The position numbers were made by a program, and so were the translations under genes. The notes below the pieces were generated by a model. The model did not search any database. It was not told the origin of the DNA and saw nothing but the letters and a program-made list of their open reading frames with translations. From NCBI GenBank assembly GCA_021817145.1, contig JAKAVV010000001.1, forward strand, positions 1-64,000: a stretch of 64,000 nt of DNA, written 5' to 3'. Positions 16,365 to 27,391 of the stretch are shown here, one piece after another. The first letter of the stretch is position 1. Every line of letters begins with the position of its first letter. Source of the stretch: a bacterium. GTDB lineage: Bacteria; Vulcanimicrobiota; JABDET01.

Positions 16365-17325
16365 TCATGATAACTCTGGCTCTGTCTTTCCATGACCCTT
16401 CTTCTTCTCGAATTTCCTTTCCTGTCAATTTGATAAAAACGTCCTCCAGAGTGGCTCTATGAAGAGTTAAGCTTTCCACTTCAACTGGGATTTCTCGCAG
16501 AAGTTTTGGAAGCCATTTTTCCGCTTCCTGCAGTTCTACTCTGATTTTATTTCCATCTAAAATAGGGTTTAATCCCATCTCTTTTTTTAAAAAAGTCTGC
16601 GCGATTTCATTGTTTTCGGTTTTTAAAATGACCATTTCTCCATGAACCTGGGATTTCAGTTTATTGGGAGTGTCTAGAGCCGCAATTCTGCCGTGGTCAA
16701 TAATCGCAATTCGATCGCAGTTTTCAGCTTCATCCAGATAATGAGTGGTTAAAAACAAAGAAACATTTCCATTTTTTTTTAAGGAACTCAAATAGGACCA
16801 GATATGAAGCCGTGTTTGAGGATCAAGCCCTAGGGTTGGTTCATCTAAAAAAAGAATTTTAGGGGTATGGAGAAGTCCTCTTGCTAATTCAAGACGGCGT
16901 TTCATTCCTCCTGAAAAGGTTTTGACATAAAGATTTTTTTTATCGCTTAATTCCACCAGTTCCAGCATTTTGTCGATCTGTTTTTCTAAGAATTCCTTTT
17001 TTAACCCATAAAGAAATCCGTGAAATTTTAAGTTTTCATAAGCGGTTAATCGGTCATCAAGAGTTGGTTCCTGGAAAATAATTCCGATTACTTTTCTAAC
17101 TTTCATCGGGTCTTTTAAAATATTGAATCCCCCTACAAAAGCTTCTCCGCTGGTTGGGCGCAAAAGAGTGCAGAGCATTTTGATGGTGGTTGTTTTACCT
17201 GCTCCATTAGGTCCTAAAAATCCAAAGATTTCCCCTTGATTAACAGAGAAATCAATCCCTTGAACTGCTTGAACATCTTTGTAGTTTTTAACCAGATTTT
17301 TTACAGTGATAGAAAGATCTTTCAA
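16348..17325 (-). CDS. ABC transporter ATP-binding protein (DrrA-like)
   Basis: The 325-aa protein contains Walker A (GPNGAGKTT, near residue 38), the Q-loop (IIFQEPTLDDRLT), the signature SGGMKRRLELARGLL, Walker B (ILFLDEPTLGLDP) and the H-loop (LTTHYLDEAE). The extended C-terminal region (about 220-310) is like DrrA/NodI. It powers export through the downstream permease. It starts 45 bp downstream of the hslU stop and may be in the same transcript. Confidence 0.92.
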   Translation of the reverse strand: MKDLSITVKNLVKNYKDVQAVQGIDFSVNQGEIFGFLGPNGAGKTTTIKMLCTLLRPTSGEAFVGGFNILKDPMKVRKVIGIIFQEPTLDDRLTAYENLKFHGFLYGLKKEFLEKQIDKMLELVELSDKKNLYVKTFSGGMKRRLELARGLLHTPKILFLDEPTLGLDPQTRLHIWSYLSSLKKNGNVSLFLTTHYLDEAENCDRIAIIDHGRIAALDTPNKLKSQVHGEMVILKTENNEIAQTFLKKEMGLNPILDGNKIRVELQEAEKWLPKLLREIPVEVESLTLHRATLEDVFIKLTGKEIREEEGSWKDRARVIMRSRLK

Positions 17326-17370
17326 AGAAGACTGCCTCTTTTCCCGAATAATCTTTCTCGTGGATAGGAG

Positions 17371-18774
17371 CTACAAAATGTATCGGGATAATTCCTGGTC
17401 TTTAACAACTTTCTCAAGTTTTCTTTTAACATAATCGGAATCAATAATAATCTTCAAACCTCGTTTTTCAGGAGCATCAAAACTCAACTCTTCTAGCAGT
17501 TTTTCCATAATGGTATGAAGCCTTCTAGCTCCAATATTTTCAGTCTGCTGGTTGACAAGAGCGGATAAACGGGAGATTTCAGCAATTGAATCAGTTTGAA
17601 ATTCTACTTCAACTCCTTCTGTGGCAAGGAGGGCTTTATACTGTCGGATCAAAGAAGATTGGGGTTCGGTTAAAATCCGGTTAAAATCCTCTTCACTTAA
17701 ACTCTGGAGCTCTACTCTGATGGGGAATCTTCCCTGCAGTTCAGGGATTAAGTCAGAGGGTTTTGAAGTATGAAAAGCTCCTGCTGCAATGAAAAGAATG
17801 TGGTCTGTTTTCACCGGACCATATTTTGTCATAACAGTTGTGCCTTCCACAATTGGTAAAATATCTCGCTGCACACCCTCGCGTGAAACATCAGGACCAT
17901 GACCTGTTTCTCTCCCCGCGATTTTATCCAGTTCATCAATAAAAACAATTCCATTCTGCTCGGCTTTATGAATGGCATCCCTTCGAATTTCGTCACTGTC
18001 AACCAATTTATGCGCTTCTTCAACTGCCATGATTTTTTTCGCTTCCGCAATAGTGAGTCTTCTTTTCTTTTTTTTCTTGGGAAGCATTCCTCCTAATAAA
18101 TCTTGAAAATTAATCCCCATTTCTTCCATTCCCGCTGGACTGAACACTTCAATAATATTGGGGGCGGCTTCTTCCATTTCAATTTCAATGATCTGCTGAT
18201 CCATCTCTCCTGCCGCGATCTGTTTTTTCAAAATCTCTTTCTGCTGTTCATAAGCTGGATCAGGAGGTTCATTCTCATTTTCAGTGGTTCCTATTTGGGC
18301 TGCACCTAAAAAGGTCATGAAAGGATTGGGGACAGCTGCTCCTTCTTTTTTAGATTTTGGATGCAGCAGAACAGCGATTCTTTCAATGGCTTGTTCCTGG
18401 GCTTTGCTTTCCACCTCTTTTATTTTTGCTGATTGATTCATTCGAATCGCTATTTCGATGAGATCTCGAACCATGCTTTCCACATCTCTCCCAACATACC
18501 CTACTTCCGTATATTTAGTGGCTTCTACTTTTAAAAATGGGGCATCTACCAGTTTTGCCAGTCTTCGAGCGATCTCTGTTTTGCCAACCCCTGTCGGTCC
18601 TATCATGAGAATATTCTTTGGTATGACTTCATCTTTTAAATCAAGGCTCAACTTTTCTCTTCTGTAACGATTGCGAATAGCAATAGCTACAGCTCGCTTT
18701 GCTTCAGCCTGACCGATAATATATTTATCTAACTCTTCAACGACCCTTTTTGGAGTTAATTCTTGCTTGTTCAT
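17371..18774 (-). CDS. hslU: ATP-dependent protease ATPase subunit HslU
   Basis: The 467-aa AAA+ unfoldase begins [17 protein letters not shown] and has Walker [14 protein letters not shown]. It carries the pore loop [14 protein letters not shown], an inserted I-domain (about 110-240), Walker [10 protein letters not shown] and the conserved C-terminal tail ending in RYIL that docks into HslV. HslU unfolds substrates for the HslV peptidase. hslV, usually directly upstream, is not in this window; the gene upstream is a histidine kinase whose end overlaps by 38 bp. hslV must be elsewhere or absent. Confidence 0.95.
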   Translation of the reverse strand: MNKQELTPKRVVEELDKYIIGQAEAKRAVAIAIRNRYRREKLSLDLKDEVIPKNILMIGPTGVGKTEIARRLAKLVDAPFLKVEATKYTEVGYVGRDVESMVRDLIEIAIRMNQSAKIKEVESKAQEQAIERIAVLLHPKSKKEGAAVPNPFMTFLGAAQIGTTENENEPPDPAYEQQKEILKKQIAAGEMDQQIIEIEMEEAAPNIIEVFSPAGMEEMGINFQDLLGGMLPKKKKKRRLTIAEAKKIMAVEEAHKLVDSDEIRRDAIHKAEQNGIVFIDELDKIAGRETGHGPDVSREGVQRDILPIVEGTTVMTKYGPVKTDHILFIAAGAFHTSKPSDLIPELQGRFPIRVELQSLSEEDFNRILTEPQSSLIRQYKALLATEGVEVEFQTDSIAEISRLSALVNQQTENIGARRLHTIMEKLLEELSFDAPEKRGLKIIIDSDYVKRKLEKVVKDQELSRYIL

Positions 18775-21700
18775 TTTCTCGCGGTTCTCCTTTTGGAAGG
18801 CTTACATGAAAAGTGGAGCCTTTTCCAATCTGGCTTTCAACCCAGATTTTTCCCCCTTGGGCTTCGATTAGTTTTTTGGAAATATAAAGCCCAAGACCTG
18901 TCCCTGAAACCAGGCGCGTGGCTTTTGAATCCACACGGTGATATCGTTCAAAGATCTTTTCCAGCTGATCTTTGGGGATTCCCATTCCCTGATCTTTTAT
19001 GCTTAAAATTATCTGTTCATTTTGGTCAGAACCAGAAATTTCGATGGTTCCACCGGTTGGAGAATATTTAATGGCATTGGAGATCAGGTTATTCAACACT
19101 TGTTCAACTTGATCTTGATCTCCATAAGCTTCAGGATACACTTCGGGAAAGTTTAAAACAAACTGATGATTCTGAGTGGATATTTTAAACATCTCGACCA
19201 CTTTTGAAGCCATTTCTTTTAAATTAAAAGAGTAAAGATGAATGCTCAAACGTCCTGACTCAATTCGAGATAAGTCTAAAAGGTTGTCTAGCAGCCTTGC
19301 GAATCGATCCATTTCACTATTAATCGCATTGAGAGAATCTTTTCTGATCTCAGGGCTCAATTTTTCTTCAAATCTCAACAAAGTGGCAGCATATCCTTTA
19401 ATCGCGGTTAAAGGGGTCCTTAAATCATGAGAAACAATGGAAAGGAAATCGTTTTTTGTTTGTTCCTGTTTCTTTTCCTCTGTGATATCATGCAGCAGAA
19501 TAACCCAACCTAAAGGTTTTCCATCGAAGCTTTTCACAAATGAATAAACAGATCTGAGGTGGATTTCATCCCCCTCCTCCTTTAATATAACCCCTTCGGT
19601 TTTAAATATCTCTTCAGTTTCGTTCTTTGGGGTTTCAGGCAGGATAATTTTGAAGGTGCCATTCATGTTTTGATGGGTTTCTTCGCAAGAAATTCCAATG
19701 ACTTCATCTGCTTCAAAACCTGTTAAATTCTCGGCAGCTTCATTCACCAGGAGAATTTTCCCCTCTGCATCTAAGATCACAACCCCATCCCCCATTTGAT
19801 TGACAATTGCCTCCATTTTGTTTTTTTCAAGGAGAGCTTCATTATAAAGTCTGGCGTTTTCAATAGCGACTGCCACGTGATTGGCTAAAAGTCGAATAAA
19901 GTCAAGCTCCCCTGTTTTATAAGAGTCGCTGGATTGTCTTCCAAGAACAAGAAGTCCGAAAACTCTTTCTTTCAATTGAAGCGGGACAAAAACAATTCCA
20001 CCTTTATTCATCCATGGGACAAGTTCTTCATCAAGTGTTTCTATAGCAGAAAAAGGCTTAACTCTTCCGTCTTTAAGGTTTTTTAGAACTTCTTTGTTAA
20101 GATGTAAAATTTCGCCTGGAGCAGCTTTAGGAAATCCGAAAGAGGCTGTTAAAGAGAATTCCCCTGATTCATTTAACAGGGCTAAAAGACAATATTCGTG
20201 ATTCAGAAGCTCTGCCGATACTTTAACTAGATGGGCAATTCTTTCTTTGAAATCCATAATCGAAGCGATTTCTGTAACAACCGCATTTAAATTTCTTAAT
20301 TCAAGGGAGTATTCATTGCTTTCTTTATATAATTTCGCATTTTCAAAGGCAAGAGCCAATTGGTTCGAAATATTCAGCAGCAGGTCTTGTTCGGATTCTC
20401 CAAGAGCATGAGGAATCGTGCTGGTAAGAGTTAAAATCCCCTGAACTTCTTTTTTAGAAACCAGAGGGAAACAGTAGAGTGAAGAAATTTCTTTTCCGAG
20501 CAGTTTTTTCAGATCCCTGTGTTCTTCAAGGTTATGGAATAAAATCGGCTTTTTATCCAGTAAACTTTGAAATCTCTCTTTTTCTTTTGACAGCAGCGGG
20601 ATCTGATATCTCTGCTGGGTCTCTGCGCTCAGTCCGCGGGCAGCGATTAATTTCACTTTTTTGTCTGATTCCCCTTCTATTTGATGAACAGCAATAGAAG
20701 AGATAGGAATGGTTAAGATTTCTTCAATTTTATCCAGAGAAGTTTTTAAGATCTCTTCCAGCTGCAGAGATTGAGAGAGAGAAAGACTGAATTCATATAA
20801 GAATTTCATTCGATTATTTTGCTTTTCTAAATCTTGATAAGCTTTTTCAAGCTTTTTCTTGCTCTTTTCCAGAAGATCGTTTTTTCTTTCCAATTCTCGG
20901 GATTGATCTTCAAGCTTTTTGTTTTGTTTTAATAAGATTTGATTTGATTTTCTTTCTCTTTCATGCAGAAGCGCGTTTTCGATGGCAAGGGCTGCCCGAG
21001 ATGCGATCAAAGTCAGGGTTTTAGTGTCGTCATCTGAGAAATCTCGTTTTTCCGAAATCATGCCTGCATTGACAATCCCCAGCTTCCTACCTTCCACCAT
21101 TAAAGGAACAGAAAGCAGGCTTTCTACTCTTTCTAATGGGTCAGGAGTAGGAAGCCATTTAGGATCACGGCTTTTATCATTGGTTTTGTAGGGTTTTCCT
21201 GTTTTCATGACCCATCCTGCTATCCCTTCTCCAACCCGCATTTTTCTTAAGCTGAAAGAACCAGGCCCTTTTGAAGTTTTCAAATATAACTCTTTTTTTT
21301 CTTCATCTAACAGGAAAATGGAAACCCTGTCCACTTTTAAAAGTTTAGCCACAATTTCAGTTGTCAACTCAAGAGCCTGGTCTAAATTAGAGGTTGAGCT
21401 TAGAACAGCGGATAATTCGTAAGCAGCCACTTCATAAAGAGTTGAGAGCTCTTGAATGCGGGCATTTGAAAGAGCGTTGTTTTGAATTCGTTCCACAGCC
21501 ATGGCGATCTGATTGGCAATCGTCATATAAAACTCGATTTTTTCTTCCTGGAAGGCATACAAATTTTTTGATTCTGCCAGGATCATTCCTATGGGTTGAT
21601 GGCCGACTAAAGGGATGCAGCAAACCGAGCCAGATTTTTTCTTGAGATATTTCCAGGCATCAGGGTTTGGGAGGTGATTTTCGACCAGAGGAATTCTCCC

Positions 21701-22435
21701 TTCTAAAGCCTGGCATCCTTTTAATTCCCCTTTCTCAGAAATGAGCTGACAGTAACTTTCTTTTTTCCCCTCTTGTAAAAGCCAGATTTGGACTCTGTCG
21801 CAGTGAAGGATTTCTTCTAATTCTTTAGTTAACTGGCCTAAAAAATGATTTAAATTTTCTTCTATGGAACTAGAATTTACAAGGGCTGTTATCCGCATAA
21901 TTGAAGACAGCTCATTTAACTTTTCTTGTGTTTGCGCATGTCCAAGGCAGTCCTCTAGAACAGGAGTTATCTCTAAAATCTTTTCCTGCGCTTCTTTTAC
22001 CTCGGATTCTGAAAAAGAGGTTAAGGAATACAGTCCTGAAAAAATAACCCCTATTAAAGATCGAGAATAGAGTATGGGAAAGCAAACAGCAGATTGGATT
22101 TTTGTTAGTTTAAAAGGAGGATGAAATCTCGGATCTTTCCCGATTCCGTTTAAAACCAGGGGAGCTTTTTCTCTTGCTGTCCATCCCACGATCCCTTCTC
22201 CAACCGGGATGCGAGCTGTTTTAATTTCATCAGGAACGCCGCGCAGAATTTTAGGCGTTAGAATTTCTCTCAAGGGATCATAAAGAAAAATAACGGTCAC
22301 ATCAGCGTTAAAAAGCTTTACGCTTAAGTCGGCAAAACGATTTAGAATTTCTTCAAGCGTAGGATGAGACAGCGGCATTTCCTTCCAATCCCCACGAATA
22401 TCCATTCTCAATATGTATTTTTTGAAGCGTGCCAA
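18737..22435 (-). CDS. multi-GAF/PAS sensor histidine kinase
   Basis: This very large (about 1232 aa) soluble sensor has five GAF-like domains at about 25-160, 185-320, 350-490, 560-690 and 715-855. A coiled coil lies near 490-555 and a PAS domain near 870-985 ([18 protein letters not shown]). HisKA is near 1000 with the phospho-accepting His in [11 protein letters not shown]. The HATPase_c end has an N box ([16 protein letters not shown]) and G boxes ([21 protein letters not shown]). No membrane segments are seen. No response regulator is adjacent. The TTG at 22435 has CAGGAG upstream but lies in miaB; ATGs at 22405 and 22381 are alternatives. It overlaps hslU by 38 bp. Confidence 0.88.
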   Translation of the reverse strand: MARFKKYILRMDIRGDWKEMPLSHPTLEEILNRFADLSVKLFNADVTVIFLYDPLREILTPKILRGVPDEIKTARIPVGEGIVGWTAREKAPLVLNGIGKDPRFHPPFKLTKIQSAVCFPILYSRSLIGVIFSGLYSLTSFSESEVKEAQEKILEITPVLEDCLGHAQTQEKLNELSSIMRITALVNSSSIEENLNHFLGQLTKELEEILHCDRVQIWLLQEGKKESYCQLISEKGELKGCQALEGRIPLVENHLPNPDAWKYLKKKSGSVCCIPLVGHQPIGMILAESKNLYAFQEEKIEFYMTIANQIAMAVERIQNNALSNARIQELSTLYEVAAYELSAVLSSTSNLDQALELTTEIVAKLLKVDRVSIFLLDEEKKELYLKTSKGPGSFSLRKMRVGEGIAGWVMKTGKPYKTNDKSRDPKWLPTPDPLERVESLLSVPLMVEGRKLGIVNAGMISEKRDFSDDDTKTLTLIASRAALAIENALLHERERKSNQILLKQNKKLEDQSRELERKNDLLEKSKKKLEKAYQDLEKQNNRMKFLYEFSLSLSQSLQLEEILKTSLDKIEEILTIPISSIAVHQIEGESDKKVKLIAARGLSAETQQRYQIPLLSKEKERFQSLLDKKPILFHNLEEHRDLKKLLGKEISSLYCFPLVSKKEVQGILTLTSTIPHALGESEQDLLLNISNQLALAFENAKLYKESNEYSLELRNLNAVVTEIASIMDFKERIAHLVKVSAELLNHEYCLLALLNESGEFSLTASFGFPKAAPGEILHLNKEVLKNLKDGRVKPFSAIETLDEELVPWMNKGGIVFVPLQLKERVFGLLVLGRQSSDSYKTGELDFIRLLANHVAVAIENARLYNEALLEKNKMEAIVNQMGDGVVILDAEGKILLVNEAAENLTGFEADEVIGISCEETHQNMNGTFKIILPETPKNETEEIFKTEGVILKEEGDEIHLRSVYSFVKSFDGKPLGWVILLHDITEEKKQEQTKNDFLSIVSHDLRTPLTAIKGYAATLLRFEEKLSPEIRKDSLNAINSEMDRFARLLDNLLDLSRIESGRLSIHLYSFNLKEMASKVVEMFKISTQNHQFVLNFPEVYPEAYGDQDQVEQVLNNLISNAIKYSPTGGTIEISGSDQNEQIILSIKDQGMGIPKDQLEKIFERYHRVDSKATRLVSGTGLGLYISKKLIEAQGGKIWVESQIGKGSTFHVSLPKGEPRENEQARINSKKGR

Positions 22436-23696
22436 TCATCTCCTGGCTCCCATCGAAAACCACGATTCGATTGGTTCTTGTTCTTCCTGTCAAACGGTTT
22501 GCATTCTTCTTTGAGAATCCTTCAACTAAAATTTCTTGAATCGTTCCAACTTGATCCTTATTTTTCTTTTCAACGATTTTGTTTGAGCAGGCAATTAAAC
22601 GATGCAGCCTTTCTTTTTTTTCAAGTTCAGGAATTTGGTTTTCAAAGGCTGCTGCGCGGGTTTTTTCCCGTGGAGAATAAGAGAACATGAAAGCCTGGTC
22701 AAATTGGATCTCCTGGTAAGCCTCTAATGTTTTTTGGAACTGTTCTTCTGTTTCTCCTGGAAATCCAACAATTAAATCGGTTGTGATACTGGCATGAGGA
22801 ATCAGAGCTCGAATCCGGTGAACCAACTTTTTATAATCGTTGTAAGTGTATCCTCTTCTCATTCTTTTTAGGACTTCATCATCCCCTGACTGCAGAGGGA
22901 GGTGGAAATGTTCACAGACTTTTTTGAGGCGGGCGATTGTATCAACCAGGTCTAAAGGGAAAAATTTTGGATGACTGGTTATGTATCGTATTCTTTCAAT
23001 CCCGTCTAACCCATCCAGGAGTTTTAATAATTCGTCAAAAGAGTGTTCTGGACCCAGATCAAAACCATAAGTATTAACATTTTGGCCTAGCAGGGTAATT
23101 TCTTTATATCCGGATTCTGCCAGATTTTGAACCTCTTTCATTAACGTTTTAGGGTGGCGGCTTCTCTGTTTCCCGCGTACAAAAGGGACAATGCAGAAAG
23201 CGCAAAATTGATCGCACCCATAACTGATCGGGACATAAGCTGAAATTTCATTTTCTCGTTTAACAGGAAGCTCTTCTTCTTCTCGAACTTTTCTTTCTGA
23301 GAGCTCAATAATCGGACCTTTTCCAGCAATGACTTCCTGGATTAAATAGGGAAGCCGTCCATGTTTGTAAGTTCCAAGAACCAGATCAATATAAGGAAAT
23401 CTCTTCAAAAAGTTAGCTCCATCTTTTTGAGATAAACATCCCACAACACCAATGATGAGTTCGGGATTTTTTCGCTTGTTTTCTTTCAGTTCTCCTAATC
23501 TTCCATAAACCTTTAAATCCGCGTTTTCTCTGACACAGCAGGTGTTAAAAAGGATAATCCCCGCTTCTTCGATACAAGAAGCTTTTGTAAAATTCATTTG
23601 TTCCAGAACAGCTTCCATGACTTCTGTGTCAGAGACGTTCATTTGGCAGCCGTAAGTTTGGATATAATAGCTCTGTTTTAGAGTTGGATTATTCAT
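22353..23696 (-). CDS. miaB: tRNA-2-methylthio-N6-dimethylallyladenosine synthase
   Basis: The 447-aa radical-SAM methylthiotransferase has an N-terminal MTTase domain with QTYGCQMNVSDTE and the second-cluster cysteines. The radical SAM motif is CDQFCAFC near residue 158, and a TRAM-like domain sits at the C-terminus (about 375-440). The opening TYGCQMN and overall pattern favour MiaB over MtaB or RimO. It adds the methylthio group to i6A37 of tRNAs. Its end overlaps the kinase start. It faces nusB across about 105 bp. Confidence 0.93.
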   Translation of the reverse strand: MNNPTLKQSYYIQTYGCQMNVSDTEVMEAVLEQMNFTKASCIEEAGIILFNTCCVRENADLKVYGRLGELKENKRKNPELIIGVVGCLSQKDGANFLKRFPYIDLVLGTYKHGRLPYLIQEVIAGKGPIIELSERKVREEEELPVKRENEISAYVPISYGCDQFCAFCIVPFVRGKQRSRHPKTLMKEVQNLAESGYKEITLLGQNVNTYGFDLGPEHSFDELLKLLDGLDGIERIRYITSHPKFFPLDLVDTIARLKKVCEHFHLPLQSGDDEVLKRMRRGYTYNDYKKLVHRIRALIPHASITTDLIVGFPGETEEQFQKTLEAYQEIQFDQAFMFSYSPREKTRAAAFENQIPELEKKERLHRLIACSNKIVEKKNKDQVGTIQEILVEGFSKKNANRLTGRTRTNRIVVFDGSQEMIGTLQKIHIENGYSWGLEGNAAVSSYA

Positions 23697-23802
23697 TGTT
23701 TCAGTTATGGAGGAAAATTCTCTTGTTTCAGTAAAATTCCCCCTGCTGCATTAGCCTTCTCTCTTCCAGGTATTTTTTTTCATTTAGAGAAATAACTAAA
23801 TT

Positions 23803-24213
23803 ATGGGAAGACATAAAGCAAGAGAAGCAGCATTAACTGAGCTGTATGCTTTTGAAGTTGGGGGAGAAGTGGATTTTGAATCTCTGGATTTACCCCCTCT
23901 TTCTCTGACTTATCAAAAGTTTTCAAAAGAGCTTACTGCAGCAGTTCAGAAGCATCTGGCTGAAATCGATTCTAAAATTTCTTCTCATGCCTTTGAATGG
24001 CCTCTTTATCGAATGCCTGTTTTAGATCGGATTATTCTCAGACTGGCTGTTGCTGAAATGCTGTATTTCCCTAGCATTCCTTATGAAGTGGCAATGGATG
24101 AAGCGATAGAACTGGCAAAAAAATATGGAGATGTAAATTCACCTTCTTTTATCAATGGAGTTCTAGCCGCGATTCACCGTGAATCCACTGAATCCTGTCA
24201 ATCCACTGAATGA
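23803..24213 (+). CDS. nusB: transcription antitermination protein NusB
   Basis: The 136-aa helical protein begins GRHKAREAALTELYAFE and ends with the NusB pattern LPVLDRIILRLAVAEML-like (MPVLDRIILRLAVAEM), then VAMDEAIELAKKYG and FINGVLAAI. With NusE it binds boxA RNA in rRNA antitermination. The stop overlaps the next gene's ATG (ATGA). Confidence 0.93.
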   Translation: MGRHKAREAALTELYAFEVGGEVDFESLDLPPLSLTYQKFSKELTAAVQKHLAEIDSKISSHAFEWPLYRMPVLDRIILRLAVAEMLYFPSIPYEVAMDEAIELAKKYGDVNSPSFINGVLAAIHRESTESCQSTE

Positions 24214-26159
24214 TGAGCCGTTTTCTCCGCTATCTTTTAACTGCTTTTATTATTTTTGGAGTATTGATCTTTGGGATTGGATTTGGGGTTTTAGCAGCTG
24301 CTTTTCATAATTTGCCCAACGTTTCTCTTCTGAATCACTACCACTCTTACCTGGCAACCGATATTTATGATTCAAAAGGAGGGCTGATTGGGGAAGTTTA
24401 TACTCAGGACCGTCAGCCTTTAACCTGGGATGAAGTTCCCGCAAATTTGAAACATGCTCTGGTTGCTACTGAGGATTCTCGATTTTATTACCACCATGGC
24501 ATTGATTTTGTGGGGATTGCCCGAGCAGCCCTTGTGGATCTCATTAAAATGAGACCTGTTGAAGGAGCATCTACTTTAACTCAGCAGCTGGTGCGGAACC
24601 TTTTTTTAACCCCTCAAGTTTCTCTCATACGTAAAATTAAAGAAGCTCTGCTTGCCATTGAAATCGAAAGACATTTTTCAAAAGATGAAATTTTGCTGAT
24701 GTATTTAAATCAGGTGTATTTTGGAGAAGGAGCTTATGGAGCTCAAGCAGCAGCTCAAACTTATTTTGGAAAGAACTGCAAAGATTTAGATTTAGCGCAG
24801 TGCGCTTTGATTGCCGGGCTTCCTCAAGCCCCTAGTCTTTATGATCCTTTAGTGAATTTCAAATATGGGAAAAGAAGACAAAAAGAGGTTCTTGGCAGGA
24901 TGGTTGCACAAGGATATATTACGCAGAAGCAGGCTTATCAAGCCTACCATGAATCCCTCAATATGGTTTCTCAGAAACAGGCTCAGGATACTTTAAAATA
25001 TCCTTATTTTACCACTTATGTCATCCACAAACTTCTCGAAAAATTTCCCGCCCGCCTGGTGTATCAAGGAGGGCTTCAGGTTTACACTACTCTGAATCCA
25101 AGAGAACAAAAAATTGCCCAGACCGATTTAAGAAAAGTGATTCAGTATGGGGAAAAAACAGGACTGCGGGTTTCCCAAGGGGCTCTTGTGGCTGTTCAGC
25201 CGCAAACAGGATATATTACAGCTATGGTTGGAGGGTATCGCTATGACAAACAGGATCAGTTTAATCGAGCCTGGCAGGCGCGCAGACAGCCTGGCTCCGC
25301 ATTTAAAATCTTTGATTACACAACAGCTCTTGACAATGGGTTTAAACCTGGCAGCATTATTTTAGATGAACCGATTTGTTACCCCGGCTCTGAACCAGGA
25401 AAACTCTGGTGCCCACAGGAATGGGATGGGAAATTTTGGGGACCAATTACTGTTGAACAAGGATATGCCTGGTCTAGAAATACAGCTACAGTTCGAATGG
25501 TTTCAACTTTTGGAATTCAAAAAGTAATTGGATTTGCTCATAAAATGGGGATCCGTGGGCATTTATCCCCTTATCTTCCAACTGCTCTTGGAGCTTCTTC
25601 TGTTTCCCCTTTAGATATGGCGGATGTGCTGGCAACTCTGGATAATCAAGGAATTCACGTGGATTTAACCTCTATTCGATACATTAAAGATCGAAACGGA
25701 AATATCATTTATAATCGCCGAAATCCTGTCCGAACAGCAGTTGTTCCTTTAAAAGTCGCGGATGGGATGATTTCCATTATGCAGGATCAAATGATTCAAG
25801 GAACAGGAACAGGACTTCAAATAGGGAGACCTGCTTGCGGAAAAACTGGAACTTCCAGCGATTTTAAAGATGCCTGGTTTGTCGGGTTTACTCCGCAGTT
25901 AGCCTGTGTTGTCTGGACAGGAAATGACAATGATTCTTCCATGGGGTATGGAGCCTGGGGGGATTTTCTGTCAGGGAAAATTTGGCATGATTTCATGGTT
26001 CAAGCTTTAAAAGGGAAACCAGTTGAATCTTTCCCTGTTCCTCCATACCCTTTAAACCAGGGAGCAGCAGCAGCTGCTAGCAGCAAATCGAATCCCTCGA
26101 AATTACCGAAGCAGAAAGCAGCGCCTCATTCATCCCTTCCTCAAACGCAAAAACAATGA
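24210..26159 (+). CDS. class A penicillin-binding protein (PBP1A-like)
   Basis: The 649-aa bifunctional peptidoglycan synthase has one N-terminal membrane anchor (residues 8-30). A glycosyltransferase-51 domain follows (EDSRFYYHHGIDFVGIARA, EGASTLTQQLVRNLF). The transpeptidase domain has the nucleophile in RQPGSAFKIFDY, the SRN motif, and KTG in PACGKTGTSSDFKDAWF. It polymerises and crosslinks glycan chains on the outer face of the inner membrane. The C-terminal tail is Ala/Ser/Pro-rich. It overlaps nusB and coaD by ATGA-type junctions. Confidence 0.93.
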   Translation: MMSRFLRYLLTAFIIFGVLIFGIGFGVLAAAFHNLPNVSLLNHYHSYLATDIYDSKGGLIGEVYTQDRQPLTWDEVPANLKHALVATEDSRFYYHHGIDFVGIARAALVDLIKMRPVEGASTLTQQLVRNLFLTPQVSLIRKIKEALLAIEIERHFSKDEILLMYLNQVYFGEGAYGAQAAAQTYFGKNCKDLDLAQCALIAGLPQAPSLYDPLVNFKYGKRRQKEVLGRMVAQGYITQKQAYQAYHESLNMVSQKQAQDTLKYPYFTTYVIHKLLEKFPARLVYQGGLQVYTTLNPREQKIAQTDLRKVIQYGEKTGLRVSQGALVAVQPQTGYITAMVGGYRYDKQDQFNRAWQARRQPGSAFKIFDYTTALDNGFKPGSIILDEPICYPGSEPGKLWCPQEWDGKFWGPITVEQGYAWSRNTATVRMVSTFGIQKVIGFAHKMGIRGHLSPYLPTALGASSVSPLDMADVLATLDNQGIHVDLTSIRYIKDRNGNIIYNRRNPVRTAVVPLKVADGMISIMQDQMIQGTGTGLQIGRPACGKTGTSSDFKDAWFVGFTPQLACVVWTGNDNDSSMGYGAWGDFLSGKIWHDFMVQALKGKPVESFPVPPYPLNQGAAAAASSKSNPSKLPKQKAAPHSSLPQTQKQ

Positions 26160-26641
26160 TGAGAATTGGCATTTATCCCGGCAGTTTTGATCCTGTGACG
26201 TATGGTCACTTGGATATTATTCACCGCGCTTCCAGGCTGGTGGATAAGCTGTATGTAGCGGTTTCTTCCAACCCTAATAAGCAGTCTTTTTTTGAAATTT
26301 CGGAGCGTATGACTCTGCTTCAGGAAGCTTTAAAAAAATCAAAAAATGTCATTCTTGACCATTTCAGCGGACTTTTAGTTTCTTATGCCAAAGAAAAAAA
26401 AGCTGCTGTCATATTTAAAGGACTGCGGGCTTTTTCTGATTTTGAATACGAGTTTCGAATGGCTCTGGCAAATCGAGAGCTGGAACCTGAAGTGGAAACT
26501 GTTTTTTTAATGACAAGCCATCAGTATGCTTATTTAAGTTCGAGTCTTGTAAAAGAAGTCATCACTCTTGGAGGAAGTTTAAAAGGAATGGTTCCTCCTT
26601 TTGTTGAGAAGAAGTTAAAGGAAAAAATTTCTATAAGATAG
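26156..26641 (+). CDS. coaD: phosphopantetheine adenylyltransferase
   Basis: The 161-aa nucleotidyltransferase begins IGIYPGSFDPVTYGHLDII, with the family GSFDPxTxGH site. It also contains VIFKGLRAFSDFEYEF and YLSSSLVKEVITLGG. It makes dephospho-CoA from 4'-phosphopantetheine, the penultimate step of CoA synthesis. Length is normal. Confidence 0.96.
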   Translation: MMRIGIYPGSFDPVTYGHLDIIHRASRLVDKLYVAVSSNPNKQSFFEISERMTLLQEALKKSKNVILDHFSGLLVSYAKEKKAAVIFKGLRAFSDFEYEFRMALANRELEPEVETVFLMTSHQYAYLSSSLVKEVITLGGSLKGMVPPFVEKKLKEKISIR

Positions 26642-26674
26642 AACCATGAATAAAACGATTATAGAAGGAAGCCA

Positions 26675-27283
26675 ATGAACACATTCAGGGTTCTGGATCA
26701 GCTTGAGCAGATTATTCGCAGCAATCTCCATATACCTTTAACAGGGCTTGTTTTTATGGATGGAGAAAAAGTTTTAGCCGCTCTTGAAAAAGTAAGAGCT
26801 TCCCTTCCTGAAGAGTTAAAACATGCCCAGTTTTTGACTCAAGAAAATCAAAGGATTCTTCGAGAGTCCCAGGAAAAAGCAGAGCTCCTTTTAAAAGAAG
26901 CGGAAGAAAAAGCTAAAAAAATCGCGCAGGAAGCTGATGAAAGAGGAAAAGCCATCCAAAAAGCAGCTGAAGAAAGGGCTGATGCCATGATTAAGCTGGC
27001 TGAAGAACAAGCAGCCAGGAAAATTTCCGAAAGCGAAATTGTGAAACTGGCTCATGAACAAGCTTCACACCTAATGCAGCAGGCTGAACGGGCTTCTCGT
27101 GAAACAAAAGATGCGGCAGATCAGTATGCCAGTCAAGTGCTGACAAAATTAGAGCAGGAACTTCAAAGATTGGTATCTGTGGTTAGAAAAGGGAAAGAGA
27201 AGCTGGAAGAGGATAAGCGCGAATCTTCACTTATTCCTGATAATCCTCAGGACCAATTAAAAGAGATTATTGTTAAGGATTGA
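26675..27283 (+). CDS. coiled-coil protein with AEE/KAKK helical repeats
   Basis: The 202-aa protein has a short N-terminal region (residues 1-45, FRVLDQLEQIIRSNLHIPLTG). A long charged helix follows, rich in Glu, Lys, Ala and Gln (AELLLKEAEEKAKKIAQEAD), to about residue 185. It looks like DivIVA-like or V/F-ATPase stalk-like coiled-coil proteins, without a decisive motif. GAAGGAAG precedes the ATG. It lies 34 bp after coaD and is probably the last gene of the nusB operon. The function is unknown. Confidence 0.6.
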   Translation: MNTFRVLDQLEQIIRSNLHIPLTGLVFMDGEKVLAALEKVRASLPEELKHAQFLTQENQRILRESQEKAELLLKEAEEKAKKIAQEADERGKAIQKAAEERADAMIKLAEEQAARKISESEIVKLAHEQASHLMQQAERASRETKDAADQYASQVLTKLEQELQRLVSVVRKGKEKLEEDKRESSLIPDNPQDQLKEIIVKD

Positions 27284-27391
27284 CCTTAATGCCAATCCTT
27301 CTCCCACCAACCTCGTTTAACAAGCCAGTTTTTTAAATCGTGATAATTTTCCCAATCGATGGTGTGGGCTGTATGGAGAGAGTCCACAATG

